Assembly (NCBI RefSeq): GCF_005116715.1
Contig: NZ_SWCI01000003.1
Span: forward strand, 310,001 to 374,000
DNA length: 64,000 nucleotides
Direction: 5' to 3'
Source of the DNA: Ferrimonas sediminicola
Lineage (GTDB): Bacteria > Pseudomonadota > Gammaproteobacteria > Enterobacterales > Shewanellaceae
Shown here: positions 37,812 through 46,797 of the stretch, piece after piece
How positions within the stretch are numbered: the stretch's first letter is position 1
Layout: every line of letters starts with the position of its first letter
Program-made: the position numbers and the translations under genes
The notes under the pieces: generated by a model
Databases searched by the model: none
What the model saw: only the letters and a program-made list of their open reading frames with translations
Told to the model about the DNA's origin: nothing

Positions 37812-38824
37812 TTAAGGCTCCTTCCTGCGGCTTCCACAAAGGGCTTCAAAGAGGACATTAGATCATCAAATTGTTGAGGATCCAGATTTTGGTGTCCATC
37901 GGAGAGGGCCTCGGCCGGATTGGTGTGGGTCTCGACGATGATGCCGTCGGCGCCCACCGCCGCCGCGGCCCGGGTCAGGGGGATCACCAGTTCCCGGATG
38001 CCGGTGCCGTGGCTGGGGTCCACCAGTACCGGCAGATGGGTTTTGCGCTTTAGGTAGGCGACGGCGTTGAGATCCAGGGTGTTGCGGGTGGCGGTCTCAT
38101 AGGTGCGGATTCCCCGTTCACACAGGATCACCTTGGGGTTGCCGGCATTGACGATGTACTCGGCGGCCAGCAGCAGCTCCTCGATGGTGGCGCACATCCC
38201 CCGCTTCAACAGCACCGGGATATCCAGTTTGCCCACCGCCTCCAACAGGCGGAAGTTCTGCATGTTGCGGGCGCCGATCTGCAGGCAATCGACATAGCGG
38301 GCCATCAGTTCGGCGTCGCTGGCATCCACCACCTCGGAGACGGTGGGCAGGCCGCTGCGCTCGCTGGTGGTCTTGAGGATCTTCAGCCCCTCCTCGCCCA
38401 GGCCCTGGAAGCTGTAGGGACTGGTTCGTGGCTTGAAGGCGCCGCCGCGGATGGCGGCCACCGGGTGGGCGGTCAGGTAGTCGGCGATGCGGTCCAGCTG
38501 CGCCTGGCTCTCTACCGCACAGGGTCCGGCGATCACGGTAAAGCCGTCGCCGCCCACGGCATGGCGGCCAATCTTGACCCGGGTGTCGATGGGATAGAGT
38601 TCTCGGCTTACCAGCTTGTAGGCGGAGAGAATCGGCTTGACCTCATCCACCAGGGGGTGACTCTCCAGGTGTAAAGATTGCAGTACGCGCTCGTCCCCCA
38701 GGGCGCCGAGGACGGTGCGCTCCACTCCAGGCATGTACAGGGGCTTGAGGCCCTTGGCTTCGATCTGGCGCAGCAGCTGCTGGGCCTCTTCTTTGCTGGC
38801 GTGTGGCTTGAGGATGATGATCAT
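37808..38824 (-). CDS. DAHP synthase, type I-beta with N-terminal ferredoxin-like domain
   Basis: 338-aa 3-deoxy-7-phosphoheptulonate synthase, first enzyme of the shikimate pathway. It is the same size and layout as the Thermotoga-type I-beta enzyme. A ferredoxin-like regulatory domain (about 1-70, MIIILKPHASKEEAQQLLRQIEAKG) precedes the barrel (about 80-335). Active-site motifs are FTVIAGPCAVES, AIRGGAFKPRTSPYSFQGLG, CERGIRTYE and VLVDPSHGTG. It is the first structural gene of the trp operon, downstream of the attenuator, so it is probably controlled by tryptophan supply. Whether the FL domain senses Tyr or Trp is not readable. Confidence 0.93.
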   Translation of the reverse strand: MIIILKPHASKEEAQQLLRQIEAKGLKPLYMPGVERTVLGALGDERVLQSLHLESHPLVDEVKPILSAYKLVSRELYPIDTRVKIGRHAVGGDGFTVIAGPCAVESQAQLDRIADYLTAHPVAAIRGGAFKPRTSPYSFQGLGEEGLKILKTTSERSGLPTVSEVVDASDAELMARYVDCLQIGARNMQNFRLLEAVGKLDIPVLLKRGMCATIEELLLAAEYIVNAGNPKVILCERGIRTYETATRNTLDLNAVAYLKRKTHLPVLVDPSHGTGIRELVIPLTRAAAAVGADGIIVETHTNPAEALSDGHQNLDPQQFDDLMSSLKPFVEAAGRSLK

Positions 38825-38850
38825 GGCGTAAGTTTCCGTAAAATAGGCAT

Positions 38851-38882
38851 AAAAAAACCCGCTTTGGTTACAAAGCGGGTTC
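38851..38882 (-). terminator. trp attenuator terminator
   Basis: On the minus strand AACCCGCTTTG and CAAAGCGGGTT form an 11-bp stem around GTTA-type loop, followed by TTTTT. It lies between the leader peptide and the first structural gene, the hallmark of transcription attenuation. Confidence 0.92.
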
Positions 38883-38906
38883 TCGTTGTCTGGTTTCTGT
38901 TCTCTG

Positions 38907-38990
38907 TTACTCAGGCACAGGCCAGCGCACTTTCCGCTTGTCTGGGATGTACCACCACCAATGAATGTTGTGCAGAGTTGCCTGAGTCAC
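38907..38990 (-). CDS. trpL: trp operon leader peptide
   Basis: A 27-codon frame, too short for routine gene calling, with GTG start (38988-38990) and TAA stop (38907-38909). It contains three consecutive Trp codons in IHWWWYIP and a fourth near the end (VRWPVPE). Ribosome stalling at the Trp codons under tryptophan shortage would allow an antiterminator to replace the hairpin at 38851-38882. The ribosome site is weak, as is common for the family. Confidence 0.9.
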   Translation of the reverse strand: MTQATLHNIHWWWYIPDKRKVRWPVPE

Positions 38991-39035
38991 TGTAGAGAGT
39001 CCGTAATTGTTGGTTTACGCAAAAGGTTTACAGCG

Positions 39036-39064
39036 ACAGTAACCTGAGGGGGCTAGGCTGTCAA
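39036..39064 (-). promoter_or_regulatory. trp operon promoter
   Basis: On the minus strand TTGACA (39059-39064), a 17-nt spacer and TACTGT (39036-39041). Transcription would start near 39029, about 40 nt before trpL. I see no clear TrpR operator over it. Confidence 0.6.
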
Positions 39065-39149
39065 CCCCGGATTGGTGCCCGGCGCGTTGGCGGGCCTCTG
39101 GGAGCCGGATCAGCACAGATTGGCCCCCAACAGAGGGGCAAAGTGAAGT

Positions 39150-39170
39150 ACAATATAGCTATCGTATTGT
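39150..39170. promoter_or_regulatory. Inverted repeat between trp and rnm
   Basis: ACAATA and TATTGT arms, 9 nt apart, about 70 nt before rnm. TACAAT (39149-39154) could also be the rnm -10 element. It may be an operator; the regulator is unknown. Confidence 0.35.
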
Positions 39171-39240
39171 CTGTACAGACTGTTTTATGGATTTTCTGCA
39201 GTAGACCTGTAGAGTCACCCAAGAGAACACCCAACTGCCC

Positions 39241-40071
39241 ATGAAGTTTGATTTTCATTCTCACACCACCGCCTCCGATGGCACCCTGACTCCATCCGAA
39301 CTGGTGGGCAGGGCCCTTAACCAGCAGGTGGATGTGCTGGCCATTACCGACCACGATACCACTGCCGGTCTGGCGGAAGCTCGGGAGGCGGCCAAGGGCA
39401 GGGGACTGACTCTGATCAACGGGGTGGAGATCTCCACCAAGTGGCACAGCTTTGACATCCATATTGTGGGGTTGGGGTTCGACGCGAACAACACCGAGCT
39501 GCAGGCACTGCTGGACCAGCAGCGGCGACGCCGTGACCTGAGGGCCAGGGAGATGGGTAACCGCCTGGCCAGGAAGGGGATCCCCGGGGTCTGGGAGGAG
39601 GCGGTGCGCAAGGCCAACGGCGCCACCGTCGGCCGGGGTCATTTCTCCCGGGTACTGCTGGAGCGGGGACTGGTGACCACCCAGCAGCAGGCGTTTGATA
39701 AATACCTGGGCCGGGGCAAGCCCGGCTATGTGCCCAATGACTGGTGTGACATCGCCACGGCGGTCTCAACCATTCAGGGGGCCGGTGGGCTGGCGGTGCT
39801 GGCTCACCCCGGCCGCTACCAGCTCTCCAACAAGTGGTTGCGCAGACTGCTGACCCTGTTCAGTGAAGTCGGCGGTGATGCCATGGAGGTGGTGCTGTGT
39901 CAGCAGCCTCAGAACGAACGCAGTTTCCTGGGTCAGTTATGCCGGGAACATCGACTGCTGGCTTCGGTCGGCAGTGACTTTCATCAGCCGGGCCGCTGGG
40001 TAGAGCTGGGCCGGCATCTGCAGTTGCCGGATCTGCCCGGCGTCTGGCAGAAGCTATGCCAAGGGCAGTAA
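39241..40071 (+). CDS. rnm: PHP-domain 5'-3' exoribonuclease (RNase AM)
   Basis: 276-aa metal-dependent PHP-family enzyme formerly called TrpH/YciV. In E. coli it matures the 5' ends of rRNAs and degrades short RNAs. Metal ligands are in DFHSHTTASDG, AITDHDT, NGVEIS, VLAHPGRY and VGSDFHQPG. It is divergent from the trp operon, with yciO following, the usual gammaproteobacterial order. Confidence 0.93.
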   Translation: MKFDFHSHTTASDGTLTPSELVGRALNQQVDVLAITDHDTTAGLAEAREAAKGRGLTLINGVEISTKWHSFDIHIVGLGFDANNTELQALLDQQRRRRDLRAREMGNRLARKGIPGVWEEAVRKANGATVGRGHFSRVLLERGLVTTQQQAFDKYLGRGKPGYVPNDWCDIATAVSTIQGAGGLAVLAHPGRYQLSNKWLRRLLTLFSEVGGDAMEVVLCQQPQNERSFLGQLCREHRLLASVGSDFHQPGRWVELGRHLQLPDLPGVWQKLCQGQ

Positions 40072-40107
40072 ACAGTTATTGCTGTTGGTATTGGATTTGG
40101 AGGATCA

Positions 40108-40728
40108 ATGAGCCAGTTTTTCTATGTACATCCCGAGACGCCACAGACGCGCCTCATCAGTCAGGCCGTCGCCATCGTCCGCAGTGGCGGCGTGGTGGTC
40201 TATCCCACCGATTCCGGCTACGCCATTGGCTGCGCCCTGGGCAACAAGAAGGCCCTGGACCAGATCTGCCGCATCCGCCAGATCGACAGCGACCATAACT
40301 TCACCCTGATGTGCCGGGACCTGTCCGAGCTGTCCCTGTACGCCAAGGTGGACAACCTGGCGTTCCGCCTGCTGCGCAACAACACTCCGGGACCCTACAC
40401 CTTCATCTTCAAAGGGACCAAGGAGGTGCCGCGACGACTGCTGAATGAAAAGCGCAAGACCATCGGCATCCGCATTCCCGACAACGCCATCGCCCTGGCG
40501 CTGCTGGAGGCCCTTGGAGAGCCGATGATGTCAAGCACCCTGATCCTGCCAGGCAACGAGTTTGCCGAGTCGGACCCGGAAGCGGTGCGTGACCGCCTGG
40601 AGCACCAGGTGGATCTGATCATCCACGGCGGCTACCTGAGCGAAAGCCCGACCACGGTGGTGGATTGCTGTGACGATGATGTTCAGGTGGTGCGGGAGGG
40701 GGCGGGAGACCCCACACCCTTTTTATAG
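40108..40728 (+). CDS. yciO: YciO family (Sua5/YrdC-like) protein
   Basis: 206-aa single-domain YrdC-fold protein. Sua5/YrdC enzymes make threonylcarbamoyl-AMP for tRNA t6A. YciO is a paralogue whose activity is weaker or different. Motifs: VVVYPTDSGYAIGCALGNKKALDQICRIRQ, NFTLMCRDLSELSLYAKVDN, and PGPYTFIFKGTKEVPRRLLNEKRKTIGIRIPD. GGAGG lies 6 nt before the ATG. Confidence 0.93.
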   Translation: MSQFFYVHPETPQTRLISQAVAIVRSGGVVVYPTDSGYAIGCALGNKKALDQICRIRQIDSDHNFTLMCRDLSELSLYAKVDNLAFRLLRNNTPGPYTFIFKGTKEVPRRLLNEKRKTIGIRIPDNAIALALLEALGEPMMSSTLILPGNEFAESDPEAVRDRLEHQVDLIIHGGYLSESPTTVVDCCDDDVQVVREGAGDPTPFL

Positions 40729-40756
40729 TATGGTTAGCTTTTTACCCTTGAACGCC

Positions 40757-40762
40757 TATAAT
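40757..40762 (+). promoter_or_regulatory. TATAAT -10 element close to the scpA start
   Basis: A perfect TATAAT ends 13 nt before the scpA ATG, so transcription from it would start only about 6 nt upstream. No ribosome site is visible. A short-leader transcript is possible. The -35 is poor, and the element may be chance. Confidence 0.35.
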
Positions 40763-40775
40763 AGCGCCGCCTGAT

Positions 40776-41579
40776 ATGAGCCAAGCTCCACTGACTGTCC
40801 AGCCGCCTCTGCCTCTGGCGGTGATCCGTGGCAAACCCCTGGTGGAGCTGCCGGCGGATCTCTATATCCCTCCGGATGCCCTGGAGGTGATTCTAGAGGC
40901 GTTCGAGGGGCCGCTGGATCTGCTGCTCTATTTTATCCGACGCCACAAGCTGGATATTGTCGACCTGCCGGTGTTCGAGATCACCCGCCAATATATGGAG
41001 TACATTGCCCTGATGGACCAGCTGCAGATGGAGCTGGCCGGCGAGTACCTGGTGATGGCGGCGACCCTGGCGGAGATCAAGTCGCGGATGCTGCTGCCCA
41101 AGCCGGAGACGGAGGAGGGTGAAGAGGAGGATCCGCGCATGGTGCTGATCCGTCAGCTGCAGGCTTACGAGGTGATCAAGAGTGCCGCCGAGCAGATGGA
41201 CAGCCTGCCGAGACTGGAGCGGGACACCTGGGTGGCCGAAGCCGGCCGGGCCGCCAATCTGGTGCCGCGGGTGGTGCCGCCCCAGGTGGATCTGGAGGAG
41301 TTGCTGGAGGCCCTCAAGGGGGTGCTCGCCAAGGCGGAGCTGTTTGAGCAGCACCAGGTGGCGAGGGAGGCCCTCTCCACCCGGGAGCGGATGAGCCTGG
41401 TGATGAGCCTGCTTAGTGCCGAGCGTTTTACCCCCTTCGTCAGCCTGTTTGAACCCGCAGAGGGGCGGGCGGGGGTGGTGGTCACCTTCCTGGCGATCCT
41501 GGAGTTGTCCAAGGAGAGTCTGGTTGAGATACAGCAGGTTGAGCCGATGAGTCAGATCCATGTGAGGGCCAGGGCATGA
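40776..41579 (+). CDS. scpA: Condensin-like segregation and condensation protein A
   Basis: 267-aa kleisin of the SMC-ScpAB complex that organises the chromosome. The conserved N-terminus LEAFEGPLDLLLYFIRRHKLDIVDLPVFEITRQYMEYI is at about residues 30-75, and the C-terminal winged helix at about 205-262. It overlaps scpB by 4 nt (ATGA). No SMC gene is in the window. Confidence 0.95.
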   Translation: MSQAPLTVQPPLPLAVIRGKPLVELPADLYIPPDALEVILEAFEGPLDLLLYFIRRHKLDIVDLPVFEITRQYMEYIALMDQLQMELAGEYLVMAATLAEIKSRMLLPKPETEEGEEEDPRMVLIRQLQAYEVIKSAAEQMDSLPRLERDTWVAEAGRAANLVPRVVPPQVDLEELLEALKGVLAKAELFEQHQVAREALSTRERMSLVMSLLSAERFTPFVSLFEPAEGRAGVVVTFLAILELSKESLVEIQQVEPMSQIHVRARA

Positions 41580-42154
41580 GCCGCATCAATGATGCCCAAC
41601 TGAAACAGCTGATCGAGGCGGCCCTGTTTGTGGCCGATGCGCCGCAAAGCGCCAAGGCGTTGCGTCAGGGGGTGCTGGCGGCGTTTCAGGTGACCCTGGG
41701 ACGGGTCAACGAGGTGCTGGATGAGTTGGAGGCGGACTACGCTGGTCGTGGCATCAACCTGGTTCGGGTGGCTGGCGGCTACCGGTTTCAGAGCAACGCC
41801 GATCTGAGTGATCATCTTTCTGCCCTGTGGCAGGAGCGGGCGCCACGCTATTCGCGGGCGTTGTTGGAGACCCTGGCACTGATCGCCTATCGTCAGCCGA
41901 TCACCCGGGGACAGATTGAGAAGATACGAGGGGTGGCGGTGAGTTCCAATATCATCCGCACCCTAATGGAGAGAGACTGGGTAAAAGTGGTAGGTCATAA
42001 GGAGGTGCCGGGACGGCCCGCCCTCTATGCCACCACGGATGCATTTTTGCACTATTTTTGCCTGGGGAGTCTGAGTGACCTGCCGCCACTGAGCGACGAG
42101 GGGGCCATCGAGGCCCTGCTCAGCGGTGCGGCCACGGCAGACCCCGTACATTAA
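41576..42154 (+). CDS. scpB: Segregation and condensation protein B
   Basis: 192-aa protein with two winged-helix domains. Family sequence: QLIEAALFVADAPQSAKALRQGVL, GYRFQSNADLSDHL, and LETLALIAYRQPITRGQIEKIRGVAVSSNIIRTLMERDWV. It partners ScpA and rluB follows 12 nt later, the standard arrangement. Confidence 0.95.
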   Translation: MSRINDAQLKQLIEAALFVADAPQSAKALRQGVLAAFQVTLGRVNEVLDELEADYAGRGINLVRVAGGYRFQSNADLSDHLSALWQERAPRYSRALLETLALIAYRQPITRGQIEKIRGVAVSSNIIRTLMERDWVKVVGHKEVPGRPALYATTDAFLHYFCLGSLSDLPPLSDEGAIEALLSGAATADPVH

Positions 42155-42166
42155 AGAAGAGAATTC

Positions 42167-43030
42167 ATGAGCGAAAAGCTACAGAAGGTGTTGGCCCGTG
42201 CCGGCCACGGCTCCCGTCGTGAGATGGAAGCCGTGATCGAGGCTGGACGGGTGAGTGTGAACGGCAGCGTCGCCAAGCTGGGTGACCGCATCGAAACCGG
42301 TGTAGACCTGCAGGTGCGCATCGACGGTCACCTGGTGTCGATCCAGACAGAGGACGACGTGATCTGCCGGGTGCTGGCCTACTACAAGCCTGAGGGGGAG
42401 CTGTGCACTCGCACCGATCCCCAGGGGCGGCCCACGGTGTTTGACCGCCTGCCGAAGGTGAAGGGTAGCCGCTGGGTGGCGGTGGGTCGGCTGGACATCA
42501 ATACCTCGGGGCTGCTTCTGTTCACCACCGACGGTGAATTGGCGAATCGGCTGATGCACCCCTCCCGTGAGGTGGAACGTGAATACGCCGTGCGGGTGTT
42601 CGGAGAGGTCTCCGAAGAGAATCTGCAGGCGCTGCGCAACGGTGTGGAGCTGGACGATGGCCCGGCCAGCTTCAAGCGACTGATTGCCGCCGGTGGCGAA
42701 GGCCTGAACCACTGGTACCATGCGGTACTGAGCGAAGGCCGCAATCGCGAAGTGCGTCGTCTGTGGGAGAGCCAGGGGCTGCAGGTGTCCCGGCTGATGC
42801 GGGTTCGCTACGGCGACATCACCCTGCCCAAGGGGCTTCCCCGTGGTGGTTGGACTGAGCTGCCATTGGAGCAGGTGAACTACCTGAGAGCCCTGGTAGA
42901 GCTGGAGCCGGAGAGTCGCTCGCTGATGGATAAGGATAAGCGCTCCGCCCGCCGACAGGCTAAGATCAAGACCGGTAAGATCCGTCGGGCGGTCAACAAG
43001 CATAGCCGTACCCGGGGACCCAAGCGCTAG
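42167..43030 (+). CDS. rluB: 23S rRNA pseudouridine(2605) synthase
   Basis: 287-aa RsuA-family enzyme. An S4 RNA-binding domain (about 1-60: [31 protein letters not shown]) precedes the catalytic domain with [28 protein letters not shown], which holds the catalytic Asp, and [26 protein letters not shown]. It has a basic Lys/Arg-rich tail. It modifies U2605 of 23S rRNA by similarity. Confidence 0.95.
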   Translation: MSEKLQKVLARAGHGSRREMEAVIEAGRVSVNGSVAKLGDRIETGVDLQVRIDGHLVSIQTEDDVICRVLAYYKPEGELCTRTDPQGRPTVFDRLPKVKGSRWVAVGRLDINTSGLLLFTTDGELANRLMHPSREVEREYAVRVFGEVSEENLQALRNGVELDDGPASFKRLIAAGGEGLNHWYHAVLSEGRNREVRRLWESQGLQVSRLMRVRYGDITLPKGLPRGGWTELPLEQVNYLRALVELEPESRSLMDKDKRSARRQAKIKTGKIRRAVNKHSRTRGPKR

Positions 43031-43051
43031 GCGCCGGAGCTCTCCCCTAGC

Positions 43052-43079
43052 AAAAACCAGCCGTCGGGCTGGTTTTTTT
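43052..43079 (+). terminator. Intrinsic terminator after rluB
   Basis: AAAACCAGCC and GGCTGGTTTT pair around GTCG-type loop, followed by TTTTTTT. Confidence 0.9.
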
Positions 43080-43112
43080 GTGTCTGCATCGACGCAGAGA
43101 CGGGTGCCGGTC

Positions 43113-45758
43113 CTAGATGATCAGCTGACTCTCCATGAGTAATCGGCGGTAGTCGGCGGCGGCCAGTGGCCGACTGAACAGGAAACCTTGCCCCTGGTAG
43201 CAGCCACACTCCAGCAGCCGCATCACCTGGGTTTCGGTCTCCACCCCTTCGGCGATCAGTTGCAGTTGCAGTGAGCGCGCGAGCTCGCCAATGGTGTTGA
43301 TGATCTTCCTGTCCTTGGCGTCGGTCTCGATGGCATCGATAAAGGTCTTGTCCAACTTAATCTTGTTGATCGGCAGATCCTTGAGCAGGGCGAAGGAGGA
43401 GTAGCCGGTGCCGAAATCATCGATGGCGATGTTTACCCCCAGCTCCTGCAGTCCCTGGAGGGTGGCGGCGGCCTCTGCCGGATTCCTGATCAGTGAGTTC
43501 TCGGTGATCTCCAGCTCAAGCCGGCCGGCCTTGATGGTGTGCCGTCCCAGGCAGTCGCGAACCAGCCCCAGCAGGTCGCCCTTCTCCAACTGGGCCGAGG
43601 AGATGTTGATCGCCAGCCTGGTGTCCAGTCCTTCACGGTGCCACTGGGCCAGCTGGCGGCAGCCCCGCTCGAGCACATAGCGGTCCAGATCCAGGATCAG
43701 GCTGCTTTCTTCCGCCACTGGAATGAACTCCACCGGTGGGATGCGCCCTTTGACCGGGTGGTACCAGCGCACCAGTGCCTCGGTGCCGACGATGTCGCCG
43801 CTGACCAGGGAGTTCTGAGGCTGGAACTCCAGGTGCAGTCCCCCCTGGCTCAGGGCCTTGCGCAGCTCATTTTCCAGATCCAGCTTGCTATAGAACAGGT
43901 GAGATTCACTCTCGTCAAAGAACTTGTAGCCACTGCCGCCGTTGCCTTTGGCCAGGTACATGGAGATGTCGGCGTTCTTCAGCAGGGTTTCGGCGTCGAC
44001 GCCATCACTGGGGTAGAGGCAGATGCCGATGCTCAGGCCGATGTAGAAGTTTTTGTCCTTGAGGGTGAAGGGTTCCTTGAAGGACTCGATGGCCCGCTGG
44101 GCAACCAGTTCCACCTGATCCTTGTTGTCATACTGATCCAGCAGGATGGCGAACTCGTCTCCCCCGGCCCGGGCAACGAAGTCGCGGCTGCGCAGGGTTC
44201 GTCGCAACCGGCTGGCGGCCAGCTTCAGCAGGTGGTCTCCCGAGTCGTGACCGAGGCTGTCGTTGACGGTCTTGAATTTGTCCAGGTCGATAAACAGCAG
44301 CGCCATACGGTGGCTCTGACCACTGCTGATGATCTGCCGCAGTCGCTGCTGGAAGGAGGCGCGGTTGGGCAGCCCGGTGAGTTGATCGTAGTAGGCCTGG
44401 TGGGTGATCTTCTTCTCTGCTGCCACCTGGGTGGTGACATCCAGCATGGAGCCGAAAATGGCGATCTCCCCCTTGTATTCGGTGGTGACGCAGTAGAACT
44501 CCAGGTGTTTGGTCTGGCCCGACTTGGCAAAGCAGCGGATGCGGCTGTGCAGGTGGGGCCCCAGACTGGTGCTTTCCACCATCTCTCCGGGCGAGTTGAG
44601 CCACTCCCGGATCCGCAGGAAGTCCTGATAGTGAACCAGCTCCGAGAGATCCTTGAGTGCCAGCAGTTCGTCGACGTCGTAGCCGATCATGTCGGCGGCC
44701 CTGGGATTCACATAGGTAAAGCGGCCATGGACCAGGATGAAAATCCCGGTGAGCGAGCGTTCGGAAAGCTCACGGAACTGAAGCTCTGAATCCTGCAGGG
44801 CCCGGGTCTTCTGGGCTACCAGCTGTTCCAGCTGGTATTTGGCGTTGCCCTGCTGCCAGGTCCACAGGCCGATGAGGGTGGAGGTGATCAGGCCGCACAC
44901 CAGGATGAACAGGAAGGAGAGCGGGTGGCTGACCGGCTCGAGGCTCTTCGCCTTTAACTGGCACTGCAAGCCGTTGACCAGGAAGGCGCGGCTCTGCCCC
45001 AGTTCCACCGGGTTGCCGGTGTTGTTGTAGAGGTGCTTGGGGATCAGATTGCCGCAGTAGAGGCTGTAGTTGATGCTGTCGCCCGCCAGCAGGTCCAGTC
45101 CATCCAGCAATTTGCTGTCGCCAAAGCGCATGACGGCGCTGATAAATCCCCACAATCGGTCGCCGTCGGCGGGAGTGATGCTTTCCTGCTGTGTTTGGCC
45201 GACGAAGATCGGCTGGCTGAGCACCAGACCGGTGCCGCCGGCGTAGAGGGGGTAGGGCCCTCCCATGATCGCCCGCCTCAGACGGCTCGCTTCGCGGATG
45301 GAGGGGGCACCGCTGATGTCCTGGCCCAGGCCGGGGTGGGACTGGTCCGGGTAGACTGCCCAGATGCGTCCTGCGGGAGCCAGATCCAGGCTGACCACCG
45401 ACGGGTTGTTTTGCAGTATCAGGTTGGCGATGAGATGGAAATGCTGCTTCAGTGCCGGCGAAGAGGCGTCATGGCTGTGCTGAATGGAGGCGGCGGCGAG
45501 GTAGATGGCGGAGTGGATCTTGGCAACCTCGGTGACCATCCGCTCCTCGGCACTGCTGAGGAAGTCGTACACCTTGGCCCGGTGCTTGTCCGCTTCATAG
45601 TCGTCGATGATCTGGGTGGTGGCCAGGGTCAGGCCGAGGGTGAAGAGGAACATCACCGCTGCCATCAACAGGCTGTAGCGTCGAAATTTCAAGAGTTGTC
45701 CGGAGGAGGTCGCACCATCCGGCTTTGCAGTTTGGAAAACCGGCAAGGTCCATCTCAT
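43113..45758 (-). CDS. Membrane CHASE-PAS-GGDEF-EAL cyclic-di-GMP signalling protein
   Basis: 881-aa inner-membrane protein. TM1 is about 29-48. The periplasmic CHASE-like sensor spans about 75-270 (PSVVSLDLAPAGRIWAVYP). TM2 is about 280-300, then a PAS domain at about 325-445. The GGDEF domain has an intact AGGDEF (532-536) with an upstream RxxD inhibitory site (RSRD). The EAL domain begins TEALVRW (EAL at 660-662) and keeps ENSLIRNP-type and DDFGTGYSS metal/catalytic motifs. Both synthase and phosphodiesterase motifs look intact, so net activity cannot be told. The ATG has no clear ribosome site. It is an isolated gene. Confidence 0.9.
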   Translation of the reverse strand: MRWTLPVFQTAKPDGATSSGQLLKFRRYSLLMAAVMFLFTLGLTLATTQIIDDYEADKHRAKVYDFLSSAEERMVTEVAKIHSAIYLAAASIQHSHDASSPALKQHFHLIANLILQNNPSVVSLDLAPAGRIWAVYPDQSHPGLGQDISGAPSIREASRLRRAIMGGPYPLYAGGTGLVLSQPIFVGQTQQESITPADGDRLWGFISAVMRFGDSKLLDGLDLLAGDSINYSLYCGNLIPKHLYNNTGNPVELGQSRAFLVNGLQCQLKAKSLEPVSHPLSFLFILVCGLITSTLIGLWTWQQGNAKYQLEQLVAQKTRALQDSELQFRELSERSLTGIFILVHGRFTYVNPRAADMIGYDVDELLALKDLSELVHYQDFLRIREWLNSPGEMVESTSLGPHLHSRIRCFAKSGQTKHLEFYCVTTEYKGEIAIFGSMLDVTTQVAAEKKITHQAYYDQLTGLPNRASFQQRLRQIISSGQSHRMALLFIDLDKFKTVNDSLGHDSGDHLLKLAASRLRRTLRSRDFVARAGGDEFAILLDQYDNKDQVELVAQRAIESFKEPFTLKDKNFYIGLSIGICLYPSDGVDAETLLKNADISMYLAKGNGGSGYKFFDESESHLFYSKLDLENELRKALSQGGLHLEFQPQNSLVSGDIVGTEALVRWYHPVKGRIPPVEFIPVAEESSLILDLDRYVLERGCRQLAQWHREGLDTRLAINISSAQLEKGDLLGLVRDCLGRHTIKAGRLELEITENSLIRNPAEAAATLQGLQELGVNIAIDDFGTGYSSFALLKDLPINKIKLDKTFIDAIETDAKDRKIINTIGELARSLQLQLIAEGVETETQVMRLLECGCYQGQGFLFSRPLAAADYRRLLMESQLII

Positions 45759-45966
45759 GGGGTTGACTGGTCTCTGTGTGTGCCTAGATAGACAATGCGT
45801 CCAGCACTCGGCTCAACATAAGCTGAGAAAAAAGAAAAATATCATTGCATTAGGACAAATGCACCTGAGAGTGCATTCAGACAGGAGCGGGGGTGGCGAT
45901 TCTGTGATCTCGGTGGGGAAATGCGGTTCACCCGGTGGGAGAACCGCACATCTTTCTTGGTGCCGG

Positions 45967-46713
45967 CTACTTTTTCGGTTGGGCGTCCAGGCTCTGGCCA
46001 TTGACCTCCAGGCTGTCATCGCCCATCAGGTAGAGGTAGACAGGCATGATCTCCTTGGGCGTTTTCAGGGACTGGGGGTTTTCGGCGGGGTAGGCCAGGG
46101 CCCGCATCTTGGTGCGGGTGGCGCCGGGGTTGATGCAGTTGACTCGGATGCCGCTGCCGTCCAGCTCATCGGCCAGCACCTGCATCATCCCTTCGGTGGC
46201 AAACTTGGAGATCGCGTAGGGGCCCCAGAAGGCGCGGCCTTTACGCCCAACACCGGAGGAGGTGAAGACGACGGAGGCGCGCTCCTGCTTCTTCAGCAGG
46301 GCAAGCAGCGCCTTGGTCATCATGAACTGGGCGGTAACGTTAACCTTCACCACCTCCTCAAACATCTCCAGGGGCACCTGGTCCAGGGGGGTGAGGCTGC
46401 CCAGTTGGCCGGCGTTGTGCAGCACGCCATCCAGTCGGCCGAACTGCCCCTCGATGGTGTCGGTCATATCCCGGTAGTGTTGCTCGGTGGCTCCCTGCAT
46501 ATCCAGAGGGATGATGGCGGCTTGTGGGGCGCCCAGGGCCTCGATTTCATCGTAAACCGCTTCCAGTTTTTTAACACTGCGGCCGAGCAGAATCACCGTG
46601 GCGCCATGGCAGGCATAGCTGATGGCCGCCTGGCGGCCGATGCCATCACCGGCGCCGGTGACCAGAATCACCTTGTCTTTGAGAAGATCTTTTTTGGGGC
46701 TGTATTCCAACAT
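45967..46713 (-). CDS. yciK: YciK-family short-chain dehydrogenase/reductase
   Basis: 248-aa SDR oxidoreductase. The cofactor loop is VTGAGDGIGRQAA, a HNAGQL motif follows, and the catalytic triad is Ser (FTSSGVGRKGRAFWG) with Tyr-x3-Lys (YAISKFATEGM). The substrate is not established for YciK. AAGGAAGG precedes the ATG. Confidence 0.92.
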   Translation of the reverse strand: MLEYSPKKDLLKDKVILVTGAGDGIGRQAAISYACHGATVILLGRSVKKLEAVYDEIEALGAPQAAIIPLDMQGATEQHYRDMTDTIEGQFGRLDGVLHNAGQLGSLTPLDQVPLEMFEEVVKVNVTAQFMMTKALLALLKKQERASVVFTSSGVGRKGRAFWGPYAISKFATEGMMQVLADELDGSGIRVNCINPGATRTKMRALAYPAENPQSLKTPKEIMPVYLYLMGDDSLEVNGQSLDAQPKK

Positions 46714-46787
46714 CCTTTCACGCCTTCCTTATGTTGCAGTGCGCTTCTTTCGGGAGTTTGCGGCGGTCAAAAACGGTCGTTTAAAAC

Positions 46788-46797
46788 AAGCGCTTGC
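46788..46797. promoter_or_regulatory. Palindrome between yciK and the lipase gene
   Basis: CAAGCGCTTG is a perfect 10-bp palindrome in the divergent region, preceded by TTTAAAA. It resembles binding sites of TetR-family fatty-acid regulators such as PsrA. That assignment is inference. Confidence 0.35.

Noticed and set aside
39001-39060. TrpR operator over the trp promoter
   Set aside because: No ACTAGT-type inverted repeat overlaps the promoter; attenuation alone is supported.
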